64,000 nt of DNA. Origin: Methylobacteriaceae bacterium (GTDB taxonomy: Bacteria > Pseudomonadota > Alphaproteobacteria > Rhizobiales > Beijerinckiaceae). Location: the NCBI GenBank assembly GCA_020638195.1, contig JACKJC010000001.1:1215875-1279874 (forward strand), read 5' to 3'. The notes under the pieces were generated by a model that worked only from the letters and a program-made list of their open reading frames with translations, did not search any database and had not been told where the DNA came from. This document shows positions 16,718 to 25,045 of this stretch, in pieces. Every line of letters starts with the position of its first letter. The first letter of the stretch is position 1. The position numbers and the translations under genes were made by a program.

Positions 16718-17110
16718 ATGTATCGAGCGCTGACCAACGGCTTCCAGGTGACGGTTCTGCCGAACTTTCTGGCGGAGCAATCCGAGCCGGACGAGGGCCG
16801 CTACGTCTGGTCCTACACGATCGAGGTCGCCAACCTCGGCGGCGTCACCGCGCAATTGATGACGCGCCACTGGATCATCACCGATGGCGAGGGCCGCCGC
16901 GAGGAGGTGAAGGGGCCGGGCGTCGTCGGCGAACAGCCGATCCTGCGCCCGGGCGACGCCTTCCGCTACACGTCGGGCTGCCCGCTCGCGACGCCCTCGG
17001 GCATCATGGTCGGAACCTATCGCATGGTGGACGAGAACGGGCGCGCCTTCGACATCGAGATACCGGCGTTCTCGCTGGACTCGCCCTTCAGCCGGAAGGT
17101 GCTGAATTGA
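16718..17110 (+). CDS. apaG: ApaG protein (Co2+/Mg2+ efflux-associated)
   Basis: A 130-residue single-domain protein with a fibronectin-like beta sandwich. Conserved blocks are YVWSYTIEVANLG, LMTRHWIITDGEGR, the glycine motif VKGPGVVGEQP, and FRYTSGCPLATPSGIMVGTYRM. ApaG proteins have been linked to Co2+ resistance and Mg2+ efflux in enterobacteria, but the molecular role is unclear. Its stop overlaps the argE TTG start, so the two are probably co-translated. Confidence 0.95.
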   Translation: MYRALTNGFQVTVLPNFLAEQSEPDEGRYVWSYTIEVANLGGVTAQLMTRHWIITDGEGRREEVKGPGVVGEQPILRPGDAFRYTSGCPLATPSGIMVGTYRMVDENGRAFDIEIPAFSLDSPFSRKVLN

Positions 17111-18273
17111 AGACGCAGGCCACTCTGGAACGCGCGATCGAGATTGCCGAGGAACTGATCGCCTTCGACACCGAGAGTTCGAAATCGAATCTCGCCCTGA
17201 TCGATCACGTCGAACTCTATCTGCGCCGCCTCGGCGTGCCCTTCTTGAGAGCGCCGAACGCCGTCGGCGACAAGGCGGCGATCATGGCGACCATCGGTCC
17301 GATGGTCGACGGCGGCGTCGTTCTGTCGGGTCATACGGACGTCGTGCCGGTGGCGGGCCAGAGCTGGACCGGCGATCCCTTCCGCCTGCGCCGCGCCGAT
17401 GGTCGTCTTTACGGTCGCGGCGCCTGCGACATGAAGGGTTTTGACGCGATCTGCCTCGCGATGATCCCGGAATTTCAGGCGGCCGACCTCGCGCGCCCCA
17501 TCCACATCCTGCTGAGCTACGACGAGGAGACGACCTGCGCCGGCTCGCTCGACATCATCAGGCGTTTCGGCGTCGATCTGCCGCGGCCCTCGGTGACTTT
17601 GGTCGGCGAGCCTACCTCGATGCAGGTGGCCGATGCGCACAAGAGCGTGTCCACCTATCGCACGCATGTGCGCGGTCATGAATCGCATTCCGCCAAGCTG
17701 CATCAGGGCGTCAGCGCCGTGCATGTCGGCGCGCGTCTCGTGATGGCGCTTGAAAAGATCGGCGCGGAAATCGCGGAGGAGACCGCGAATTCCGATCGTT
17801 TCGATCCGCCGGTGTCGACCGTGCATGTCGGCGTGATCGGCGGCGGCACGGCGCGCAACATCATGGCGCGCGATTGTTCCCTGCTTTGGGAATTCCGCGG
17901 CTTGCCGGGCGTCTCGCTGCGCACCGCCTACAACAAGTTCACGCTCGCCTGCGACGAGATCGCCGCGCGTCGTTTCGCGGGCTTTGCCGATTGCGAGATC
18001 GTGACCGAGATCGAAGTCGAGATACCGGCGCTTGCGCCGGAGCCAGGGTCGGCCGCCGAGACGCTGGCGCTGCGGCTCGCGCAGGCCAATCGCACCGTCG
18101 CCGTGCCCTACGCCTCGGAAGCCGGCCAGTTCCAGACGCATGGCGTGCCGACCGTGCTCTGCGGCCCCGGCTCGATCGAGCAGGCGCATCAGGCCGACGA
18201 ATGGGTCGAGATATCGCAGCTGGAGGAATGTATCGCCTTCATGCGGAGGCTGAAGACAGAACTCTCGCGATAG
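17107..18273 (+). CDS. argE: Acetylornithine deacetylase
   Basis: A metal-dependent M20 peptidase-family hydrolase of 388 residues that releases ornithine from N-acetylornithine in arginine synthesis. Metal ligands are visible as SGHTDVVPV (His76, Asp78), GRGACDMKG (Asp108), and SYDEET (Glu140/Glu141). The dimerisation domain is in the middle. The chosen start is the TTG overlapping the apaG stop; no better ATG lies near. ArgF and argD lie nearby on the opposite strand, so three arginine genes cluster here. Confidence 0.93.
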   Translation: MKTQATLERAIEIAEELIAFDTESSKSNLALIDHVELYLRRLGVPFLRAPNAVGDKAAIMATIGPMVDGGVVLSGHTDVVPVAGQSWTGDPFRLRRADGRLYGRGACDMKGFDAICLAMIPEFQAADLARPIHILLSYDEETTCAGSLDIIRRFGVDLPRPSVTLVGEPTSMQVADAHKSVSTYRTHVRGHESHSAKLHQGVSAVHVGARLVMALEKIGAEIAEETANSDRFDPPVSTVHVGVIGGGTARNIMARDCSLLWEFRGLPGVSLRTAYNKFTLACDEIAARRFAGFADCEIVTEIEVEIPALAPEPGSAAETLALRLAQANRTVAVPYASEAGQFQTHGVPTVLCGPGSIEQAHQADEWVEISQLEECIAFMRRLKTELSR

Positions 18274-18340
18274 ACGTGCGCCAGCGCATGGCGGCCTGCG
18301 ACGGTCCAGCTAGACTTCGCCGGGAATTCGGAGAAGTCGC

Positions 18341-18868
18341 ATGCGCAGGTTCATTCTCTCGATTGCATTCGGCCTTGCGGCCTCGTCGGTCCATGCCGCG
18401 GACTGGGATCGGTTCTTGCAGGCCGGTTTCGGGGCGGCGGCGGCGAAGGATCGTTCGGTCTGCTATGCGCGCGTCTATGACGCCGGCCATCTCGCCGCCA
18501 ACAAGGCGCAGCGCATCCGCGACGTCGCGATCAAGCTGACGCTGCGCACCGAAAACGGCGAACGCCGCCTCGACCACAATGTCGTCACTCATCTTGTCGG
18601 CTCCAGGCAGAAATACTGGAGCGGCGGCCAGTGCGGCGATTACAGGGGTCTCGTCGCGCGCTGCTTTGTCGAGGGCGACGGCGGCGCCGCCGATTTCACG
18701 CTCGACAGCGACGGCAAGACCCTGACCGCTCGCTTCGATGATTTCCACATCTGGCGGCCGCAGGATGCCGCGGATGAAACGACCATGACCTTCGACAAGA
18801 GCCCCGCCGACAAGGTCGCGAAGCTGACGAAGGCGCCGATGTCGGCTTGCGCGGGGGTGGGGGATTGA
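18341..18868 (+). CDS. Secreted hypothetical protein
   Basis: A 175-residue protein with a clean Sec signal peptide (MRRFILSIAFGLAASSVHA, cleavage after AxA-type VHA). The mature part is ~156 residues with at least four cysteines (in SVCYARVY, GGQCGDY, ARCFVEG and SACAG), which could form periplasmic disulfides. There are no membrane helices after the signal. I do not recognise the family; similar small periplasmic proteins are common in Rhizobiales. It converges with hslO 41 bases away. Confidence 0.75.
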   Translation: MRRFILSIAFGLAASSVHAADWDRFLQAGFGAAAAKDRSVCYARVYDAGHLAANKAQRIRDVAIKLTLRTENGERRLDHNVVTHLVGSRQKYWSGGQCGDYRGLVARCFVEGDGGAADFTLDSDGKTLTARFDDFHIWRPQDAADETTMTFDKSPADKVAKLTKAPMSACAGVGD

Positions 18869-18909
18869 GGTTGTCGTCCTTCACCGCTTACGGAGAGGGA
18901 AGCGCGGAA

Positions 18910-19884
18910 CTATTCGAACTCGCTCGGATCGAACTCCCGTTTCGTCGAGCAGAATTCGCAGGTCACGCCGATCTTGCCGTTGTCGCCGATCATGTCCGTG
19001 CGTTCCTGCGGCGTGAAGCGCTTGAGCATGGTGCGGATACTGTCCGTCGAGCAACGGCATTGTTCGCGCACGTCCTGCGCGGCGAACACGCGCACGCCGC
19101 GCTCGTGAAAGAGGCGATAAAGAAGCCGTTCGCCCGACAGCGACGGATCAATCAATTCGTGATCCTCGACCGTGCCGGCGAGCGCGCGCCCCTCGGCCCA
19201 GGCTTCGTCCTCCTCGATCTTGTGCGCTTCCGCGCCTTCCGGCGCATCGCCCGGATGAAGGTCGGCCTGGCGTCGGCGATCTTCGGACTCCGGCAGGAAT
19301 TGCACGATCAGCCCGCCCGCGCGCCAATGGGCGCCGGCGCCGGTGACGACCTCGCCGACCGCCAGCCGCACGACCGTCTGAATCTGTTCCGAACGCTCGA
19401 AATAATCGTGCGCGGCGCGCTCCAGCCCCTCGCCCGTCAGGGCGACCACGCCCTGATAGCGGTTCATCGCGCCGCCGGGATCGATGGTGAAGCCGAGATG
19501 GCCGCGTCCGAGCAGGTCCGCGCCGCTGGTTCTGCCTTCGCTTTCCGCGCTGGCGAGTTTGTCCGCGTCGAAACGGGCGAAGGCGCGCAGCCGGTCGGGC
19601 GCGTCGAAATCGACGACGACCATGTCGACGACTCCGTCGGTGCGCGTCTGCAACTGGAAGCGGCCTTCCGACTTCATCGCGGAGCCGAGCAGCACGCAGA
19701 GCGAAGCCGCTTCGCACAGCAGCCGCGCGACGGGCGCGGGATAGCCGTGGCGCGAGACGATCGTGTCGATAGCGGGCCCGAGCCGCACCAGCCGCCCGCG
19801 CAGATCGAGCGGTTCGACGGCGAAGGGCAGGACCACATCGTCGATCGCCGCGTCCGATACGGGGCGGCTGCCGGCGTCGCTCAT
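18910..19884 (-). CDS. hslO: Redox-regulated molecular chaperone Hsp33
   Basis: A 324-residue cytosolic holdase that is activated when its C-terminal zinc cysteines are oxidised. The zinc site is visible as CRC followed ~35 residues later by CEFC. The N-terminal body carries CEAASLCVLLGSAMK and GRGHLGFTIDPGG, both typical. The ATG at 19884 overlaps the argF stop as ATGA; the longer open frame upstream is inside argF. The argD-argF-hslO order recurs in Rhizobiales and suggests one transcript from the argD promoter. Confidence 0.95.
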   Translation of the reverse strand: MSDAGSRPVSDAAIDDVVLPFAVEPLDLRGRLVRLGPAIDTIVSRHGYPAPVARLLCEAASLCVLLGSAMKSEGRFQLQTRTDGVVDMVVVDFDAPDRLRAFARFDADKLASAESEGRTSGADLLGRGHLGFTIDPGGAMNRYQGVVALTGEGLERAAHDYFERSEQIQTVVRLAVGEVVTGAGAHWRAGGLIVQFLPESEDRRRQADLHPGDAPEGAEAHKIEEDEAWAEGRALAGTVEDHELIDPSLSGERLLYRLFHERGVRVFAAQDVREQCRCSTDSIRTMLKRFTPQERTDMIGDNGKIGVTCEFCSTKREFDPSEFE

Positions 19885-20822
19885 CGCGACGCCTCGAGAC
19901 ACCAGGCGAGCACGCCCTTTTGCGCGTGCAGCCGGTTTTCCGCCTCGTCGAAAACGACGGAGTGCGGCCCGTCCATCACTTCGTCGGTCACTTCCTCGCC
20001 GCGATGGGCGGGCAGGCAATGCATGAAGATCGCGTTCTTGTTCGCGGCCGCCATCAGGCGTCCGTTCACCTGATAAGGCGCGAGCAGATTGTGCCGGTGC
20101 GTCTCGTCGACATCTCCCATCGACACCCAGCAGTCGGTGACGACGCAATCCGCGTCCTTCACCGCTTCGTAGGGGTCGCGCGTGAGCTCGACCTTCGCGC
20201 CGTTGCCGCGCGCCCAGTCGATCAGGGCAGGCGGCGGAGCCAGTTCTTTCGGCGTCGCGATGTTGATCTGGAAGCCGAAGCGCTGCGCGGCATGCACCCA
20301 GCTCGCCAGCACATTGTTGCTGTCGCCGGTCCAGGCGACCGTACGTCCGCCGATCGGCCCGAGGTGCTCCTCGAACGTCATCACGTCGGCCATCACCTGG
20401 CAGGGATGGCTGACCTTGGTCAGGCCGTTGATGACGGGCACTGTCGCGTAACGCGCGAGCTCCTCGAGATCCTCCTGCGCGAGGATGCGGATCATGATGG
20501 CGTCGACATAGCGGGACAGGACGCGCGCCGTATCGGCGATGGTCTCGCCGCGGCCGAGCTGCATTTCCGCGCCGGTCAGCATGACCGTCTCGCCGCCGAG
20601 CTCGCGCATGGCGATGTCGAAGGACACGCGCGTGCGCGTCGAGGGCTTGTCGAAGATCATCGCCAGCGACTTGCCGGCGAACGGCTTGGACATGGAAACC
20701 TTGGCGGCGGCGCGGTTCTTCTTCAACTCGGCCGCGATGTCGAGGATGCGGCGCAGTTCGCTCGCCGAGATACGGTCGAGATCGAGGAAGGAGCGTACTT
20801 CGTTCCGGACTGTCGCGTTCAT
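19881..20822 (-). CDS. argF: Ornithine carbamoyltransferase
   Basis: Makes citrulline from ornithine and carbamoyl phosphate in the cytoplasm. The 313-residue protein carries the carbamoyl phosphate site STRTR (61-65), HPCQ (139-142), the ornithine-loop region around DCWVSMG, and the HCLP motif (268-271). The length is normal for an anabolic trimeric enzyme. It overlaps argD upstream and hslO downstream by four bases each, so all three are expected to be translated from one mRNA. Confidence 0.97.
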   Translation of the reverse strand: MNATVRNEVRSFLDLDRISASELRRILDIAAELKKNRAAAKVSMSKPFAGKSLAMIFDKPSTRTRVSFDIAMRELGGETVMLTGAEMQLGRGETIADTARVLSRYVDAIMIRILAQEDLEELARYATVPVINGLTKVSHPCQVMADVMTFEEHLGPIGGRTVAWTGDSNNVLASWVHAAQRFGFQINIATPKELAPPPALIDWARGNGAKVELTRDPYEAVKDADCVVTDCWVSMGDVDETHRHNLLAPYQVNGRLMAAANKNAIFMHCLPAHRGEEVTDEVMDGPHSVVFDEAENRLHAQKGVLAWCLEASR

Positions 20823-22018
20823 GCCGGCGCTCCCTCGGTCGCCCGCGCCTTCTCGAGCGCGACGCAGGCCGCATCCAGCCGCTTCACGCCTTCGGCGAGA
20901 TCATCTTCCGAAATGTTGAGCGGCGGCAGCAGCCGCGCCACGTTCTCGGCCGCCGGAATCGTCAGCATATGCGCGTCGCGCGCGGCGGCGACGAACTCGC
21001 CGACGGAAATCTTCGTCTGCACGCCCATCATCAGCCCTTCGCCACGGAAGCCCGCGATGATGTCGGGATGGCGGTCGCGCAGCTCCGCGAGTTTTTGGCG
21101 CAAAAAGATGCCCTTGCGTTGAACCTCGTCCAGAAAGCCCGGCGCCAGCACGATGTCGAGCACGGCGTTGCCGACCGCCATGGCGAGCGGATTGCCGCCA
21201 TAGGTCGTGCCGTGCGTGCCGGCCGTCATGCCCTTGGCCGCGCGCGCCGTGGCGAGGCACCCGCCGAGCGGAAATCCGCCGCCGATGCCCTTGGCGAAGG
21301 CGAGAATGTCGGGCGTCACGCCGGTCAGCTCATAGGCGAAAAACTTGCCCGTGCGGCCGACGCCGGTCTGCACCTCGTCGAACACGAGCAGCAGGCCGTG
21401 CTCGTCGCACAGCGCACGCAGCGCGCGCAGATAGGCGGGGTCGGCGACCCGGATGCCGCCCTCGCCCTGGATCGGCTCGATCAGGATCGCGGCCGTCTGC
21501 GGGCCGATCGCGGCCTTCACCGCATCGAGATCGCCGAAGGGAACCTGGTCGAAGCCCGCGGCCTTAGGCCCGAAGCCTTCGATGTATTTCGGATTGCCGC
21601 CGGCCGCGATCATCGCGATCGTGCGGCCGTGGAAGGCGCCCTCGAAGGTGATGATGTGGAAGCGCTCGGGATGGCCTTCCGAGGCGTGGAATTTCCGCGC
21701 CGTCTTGCACGCGAACTCCAGCGCCTCCGCGCCGGAATTGGTGAAGAAGGCCATGTCGGCGAAAGTCGCGTCCACCAGCCGCTGCGCCAGCCGCTCGCCG
21801 TCCGGAATCTGGTACAGATTGGACGTGTGCCAGAGCTTGTTGGCCTGTGCGGTCAACGCTTCGATCAGGTGCGGATTGGAATAGCCGAGCGAGGCGACGG
21901 CGATGCCGGCGCCGAAATCGAGATATCGCTCGCCCTTGACCGACACGAGCCAGGAGCCTTCGCCCCGCTCGAAAGCGAGGTCGGCGCGCGCATAGGTCGG
22001 AATGAGGGCGGAAGTCAC
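20819..22018 (-). CDS. argD: Acetylornithine aminotransferase
   Basis: A class III PLP aminotransferase of 399 residues converting N-acetylglutamate semialdehyde to N-acetylornithine; the family often also acts in lysine synthesis. Visible motifs are YLDFGAGIAV, TNSGAEALE, FDEVQTGVGRTG and the PLP lysine in AFAKGIGGGFPLGG. The GTG start at 22018 is chosen because GGAG lies about nine bases upstream and the protein then begins at the family N-terminus; a longer frame up to 22114 is arginine-rich. It is the first gene of argD-argF-hslO. Confidence 0.94.
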   Translation of the reverse strand: MTSALIPTYARADLAFERGEGSWLVSVKGERYLDFGAGIAVASLGYSNPHLIEALTAQANKLWHTSNLYQIPDGERLAQRLVDATFADMAFFTNSGAEALEFACKTARKFHASEGHPERFHIITFEGAFHGRTIAMIAAGGNPKYIEGFGPKAAGFDQVPFGDLDAVKAAIGPQTAAILIEPIQGEGGIRVADPAYLRALRALCDEHGLLLVFDEVQTGVGRTGKFFAYELTGVTPDILAFAKGIGGGFPLGGCLATARAAKGMTAGTHGTTYGGNPLAMAVGNAVLDIVLAPGFLDEVQRKGIFLRQKLAELRDRHPDIIAGFRGEGLMMGVQTKISVGEFVAAARDAHMLTIPAAENVARLLPPLNISEDDLAEGVKRLDAACVALEKARATEGAPA

Positions 22019-22115
22019 TGTCTCGATCTCCTGTCTTTCTCCGTTGGGGCGAAGTCCTCTGAAGCGCCGTCGCGACGATATCGTGAAGCGGGCCACGCCG
22101 GCGCTGTAACGCAAA

Positions 22116-22137
22116 CTGCCGCCCCTTCGGGCGGCAG
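22116..22137 (-). promoter_or_regulatory. Stem-loop in the argD leader
   Basis: A perfect nine-base stem CTGCCGCCC/GGGCGGCAG with a four-base loop (GAAG on the minus strand) lies between the putative argD promoter and the argD start. On the minus strand it is followed by TTTGCGTT, so it could be a weak attenuator or an mRNA-protecting hairpin. No leader peptide was recognised. Confidence 0.45.
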
Positions 22138-22146
22138 CAAAGGTTC

Positions 22147-22176
22147 ACAATACTTTATACGGGCGCCTCAGGTCAA
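22147..22176 (-). promoter_or_regulatory. Putative argD promoter
   Basis: On the minus strand, TTGACC (22176-22171) and TATTGT (22152-22147) are 18 bases apart. Transcription would then begin at ~22140, just before the leader hairpin. Only moderate agreement with the sigma-70 consensus. Confidence 0.4.
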
Positions 22177-22199
22177 ATGGCGCGCCGTGTTGCGCCGAG

Positions 22200-22401
22200 G
22201 ACTCAATCCCGCCCATCTCCTGTTGAAAACATCGCTAAGGGGCGCAGGACTCTTGCGCGGGATTCAACCGCTAGTGTAGCGTCCGCTCCGTCGACTACGA
22301 CATCTCGTGCGGCGGACCTTCTGAGAGTGCGATGCGTCCAACGACGCCGTTGAAAACGGCGCGCGTGACCGATTCCGATTCCGGATCAGGCGCTTGGACT
22401 C
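22200..22401 (+). promoter_or_regulatory. Cluster of GANTC (CcrM) sites upstream of gcrA
   Basis: Six GANTC sites lie in the 424-base gap between argD and gcrA: GACTC at 22200 and 22248, GATTC at 22261, 22371 and 22377, and GACTC at 22397. GANTC is the target of the cell-cycle methyltransferase CcrM, and GcrA is known to act at methylated GANTC promoters. The rest of the 22019-22442 gap holds the argD promoter and leader; no other gene is seen. Confidence 0.65.
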
Positions 22402-22442
22402 TTGGACTGATATTGCGGACCCAGTAATCCAAGGAGGACTTC

Positions 22443-22958
22443 ATGTCCTGGACTGACGAGCGCGTGGAGCTTCTGCGCAAACTTTGGCTCGAAGGATTGA
22501 GCGCCAGCCAGATCGCGTCGGAACTGTCCAACGGCATCACCAGGAATGCGGTCATCGGCAAGGTGCATCGGCTCGGCCTCAGCGGCCGCGCCAAGGCTCC
22601 GACCCAGGCGGCGCCGCGCCCGCGGCCGGCGAAGCCCGTGCGCACGGCTTCCTCGGCGCCGCGCGCGCATGCGCCGATCATTCGTGGCAACCTCGCCTTC
22701 GCGATGGCTCCGCGCATGATGGAAGCGCCGCCGCAGCCCAAGGCGCAGCTGGAAGAGGTCGTAATCCCAATGTCGGAGCGCGTGACGATCATGGAGCTGC
22801 GCGAGTCCATGTGCCGCTGGCCGCTGGGCGATCCGGCCTCGCCGGACTTCCGCTATTGCGGCGCGGATTCGCCGATCGGCGAGGGGCCCTATTGCAAGTA
22901 TCACGCGCGCGTGGCGTATCAGCCGGCGCAGGACCGCCGTCGCGCGCGCGTTCGCTGA
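22443..22958 (+). CDS. gcrA: GcrA cell-cycle regulator
   Basis: A 171-residue alphaproteobacterial regulator that binds sigma-70 holoenzyme and promotes transcription at promoters with methylated GANTC. The N-terminal DNA-binding domain is diagnostic: MSWTDERVELLRKLWLEGLS, then ASQIASELSNGITRNAVIGK and VHRLGLSGR. A variable Pro/Ala/Arg linker (residues ~48-105) leads to the C-terminal sigma-interacting domain with CRWPLGDP, FRYCG and PYCKYHARVAYQ. The ATG at 22443 follows AGGAGG. It is monocistronic, closed by a terminator at 22990-23017. Confidence 0.97.
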   Translation: MSWTDERVELLRKLWLEGLSASQIASELSNGITRNAVIGKVHRLGLSGRAKAPTQAAPRPRPAKPVRTASSAPRAHAPIIRGNLAFAMAPRMMEAPPQPKAQLEEVVIPMSERVTIMELRESMCRWPLGDPASPDFRYCGADSPIGEGPYCKYHARVAYQPAQDRRRARVR

Positions 22959-22989
22959 CGGGCGACGCCGGAAATCCGACGCAAACGCA

Positions 22990-23017
22990 AGCGGGCCCTC
23001 GCGGCCCGCTTTTCTTT
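22990..23017 (+). terminator. Rho-independent terminator of gcrA
   Basis: A perfect eight-base stem AGCGGGCC/GGCCCGCT (22990-22997 and 23003-23010) with a five-base loop is followed by TTTTCTTT. It lies 32 bases after the gcrA stop and also faces the end of the convergent phoR-like gene. Confidence 0.9.
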
Positions 23018-23062
23018 GAGCATGGTCCGTTTCTTCGAGCTTCGTTCAGCGTCTGGTCGAGT

Positions 23063-24109
23063 TCACTTGCCGCCTGCGTCGGCGAGCGGCAGGGAAACCC
23101 TGAAGGTCGCGCCCTTGCCGATTTCGGACTCGATCGACAATCGTCCGCGATGATGCGCGACGATGTGCTTGACCAGCGCGAGACCGAGGCCGGTGCCGCC
23201 CTTGGCGCGGCTTGCGCCCGCATCGACGCGGTAGAAGCGCTCGGTCAGGCGCGGCAGATGTTCCGCCGCGATGCCGGGCCCATGATCGCTCACGACCAGC
23301 GCGCCCTGGCCGTCCTTGGCCTCGACGGTCACCTCGACCGGCGATGGCGCGCCGTATTTGATCGCATTCTCGATCAGGTTTTCCGCGAGCCGCAGCAATT
23401 CGTCGCGATCGCCGAGCACGATGACCTCCGGCCCTGCCGCGAACCGCACCTCCACATTGCTTTCTTCGGCGAGCGAGCGCAGTCCGTCGACGATCTGCGC
23501 GGTGACCGATCGCAGATCGACGGCGGCGTTCGGACGAATGTGCAGGTTCTGTTCGATGCGCGACAGCGACAGCAGGTCGCCGACGAGACGCGCCATGCGC
23601 CGCGCCTGATCGGCCATGATCCCGAGAAATTTCTCGCGCGCGACGATGTCGTCCTTTGCCGGCCCCTGCAGCGTCTCGATGAAGCCGAGAACGGACGCCA
23701 GCGGCGTACGCAATTCGTGGCTCGCATTGGCGACGAAATCCGAGCGCATGCGCTCGATGCGGCGGCTTTCGGTGACGTCGCGCAAAGCGACGACGCAGGC
23801 GACATCCGTGCCGAGCCGCGCCGGCGCGAGATGGATCTCGAAATGGCGCTCGATCGGAAAGCGGTCGAGCCAAACGGCCGCCTGCGCCTCGCCGGACTTG
23901 AAAACGCGCGCGATCGCGTCCAGCACGTCGGGCGCTCTCAGACCGCGCACCAGCAGGTCGTTCTTGCGTAGCGCCGGCAGCAGTTTGACCGCCGCCGGAT
24001 TGACCGCGGTCACGCGCATGTCGCGCCCGACCACGAAGACGGGGTCGGGCAGGGCGTCCACGAGCGCCTGGACAGGCGCAGTCGTCGCAATATCGGCCGT
24101 TTCCGCCAT
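23063..24109 (-). CDS. phoR: PhoR-like sensor histidine kinase lacking membrane segments
   Basis: A 348-residue kinase with a PAS domain (residues ~12-115), the HisKA box FVANASHELRTPLASVLGF (His131), and an ATPase domain with the N box NLIENAIKYGA, DHGPGIA and GGTGLGLALVK. The sequence is most like PhoR, which senses phosphate status through the Pst transporter and phosphorylates PhoB. Unlike typical PhoR it has no N-terminal membrane helices, and an in-frame stop just upstream of the ATG rules out a longer form. PstSCAB, phoU and phoB are not in the window. It is divergent from ppk2 with only 39 bases between start codons, which fits a phosphate role. Confidence 0.85.
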   Translation of the reverse strand: MAETADIATTAPVQALVDALPDPVFVVGRDMRVTAVNPAAVKLLPALRKNDLLVRGLRAPDVLDAIARVFKSGEAQAAVWLDRFPIERHFEIHLAPARLGTDVACVVALRDVTESRRIERMRSDFVANASHELRTPLASVLGFIETLQGPAKDDIVAREKFLGIMADQARRMARLVGDLLSLSRIEQNLHIRPNAAVDLRSVTAQIVDGLRSLAEESNVEVRFAAGPEVIVLGDRDELLRLAENLIENAIKYGAPSPVEVTVEAKDGQGALVVSDHGPGIAAEHLPRLTERFYRVDAGASRAKGGTGLGLALVKHIVAHHRGRLSIESEIGKGATFRVSLPLADAGGK

Positions 24110-24148
24110 TATTTGCCTCAGCCATCCTTTGGCATAAGCTCATAGATC

Positions 24149-25042
24149 ATGAGTGACGGTAAAGCGACAGAACGCAGCAAGGCCGCCGGGGCCGTTAAGG
24201 CCTTCGCCATCGACGCGCCCGACCTGCCCAAGGCGGTCGACAAGGCGGCGATTGCGTCGGGCGGCTATCCCTACGACGGCAAGCTCAAGCGCAAGGCCTA
24301 CGCCAAGGAGCTGCGGCGTCTGCAGATCGAGCTCTTGAAGCTGCTCGACTGGGTCGAGGACAAGGGCGAGCGCATCGTCATCGTCTTCGAGGGTCGCGAC
24401 GCCGCCGGCAAGGGCGGCACGATCGCGCGCCTCACCCAACACCTCAATCCGCGCAAGGCGCATATCGTCGCCCTGTCAAAACCGACGCCGCGCGAATCCG
24501 ACGAATGGTATTTCCAGCGCTACGTGCCGCATCTACCGGCCAAGGGCGAAATCGTCGTCTTCGACCGCTCCTGGTACAATCGCGCCGTCGTCGAACCGGT
24601 CTTCGGCTTCGCGACGCCGCAGCAGTCCGAAACCTTCCTCGATCGCGTGCCCGAGTTCGAGGACATGCTCGCCCGCGACGGCATTCGCATCGTCAAGTAT
24701 TTTCTGACGATCGGCCGCGAAATGCAGATGAAGCGGCTGCACGCCCGCCATCACGATCCGCTCAAGCGCTGGAAATTGTCCGGCCTCGACTATCAGGCGC
24801 TCGACAAATGGGACGCCTTTTCCGCGGCGATCGAAAAAATGCTGGCGCGCTCCGATTCCGCGCAGGCGCCCTGGACGGTGGTGCGCGCCAATGACAAGCG
24901 GCGCACGCGCATCGAGGTCATCCGTCACCTGCTCGAGGTCACGCCTTACGCGGGCAAGGACCAGAAGGTCGTCGGCGAGATCGACGGGAAGATCGTCCTG
25001 TCCGCGGCGTCCTTCCTCGGCGACGGCGGCGAGGAGGAATAA
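24149..25042 (+). CDS. ppk2: Polyphosphate kinase 2
   Basis: A cytosolic P-loop kinase of 297 residues that transfers phosphate between polyphosphate and nucleoside diphosphates. One PPK2 domain is present: Walker A GRDAAGKGG (82-90), the lid region RESDEWYFQRYVPHLP, Walker B VVFDRSWYNRAVVEP (Asp139), and LKRWKLSGLDYQALDKWD. The length fits class I, which mainly makes GTP or ATP from polyphosphate. It is divergent from the PhoR-like gene and its stop is three bases from the convergent UPF0104 gene. Confidence 0.95.
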   Translation: MSDGKATERSKAAGAVKAFAIDAPDLPKAVDKAAIASGGYPYDGKLKRKAYAKELRRLQIELLKLLDWVEDKGERIVIVFEGRDAAGKGGTIARLTQHLNPRKAHIVALSKPTPRESDEWYFQRYVPHLPAKGEIVVFDRSWYNRAVVEPVFGFATPQQSETFLDRVPEFEDMLARDGIRIVKYFLTIGREMQMKRLHARHHDPLKRWKLSGLDYQALDKWDAFSAAIEKMLARSDSAQAPWTVVRANDKRRTRIEVIRHLLEVTPYAGKDQKVVGEIDGKIVLSAASFLGDGGEEE

Positions 25043-25045
25043 CCG

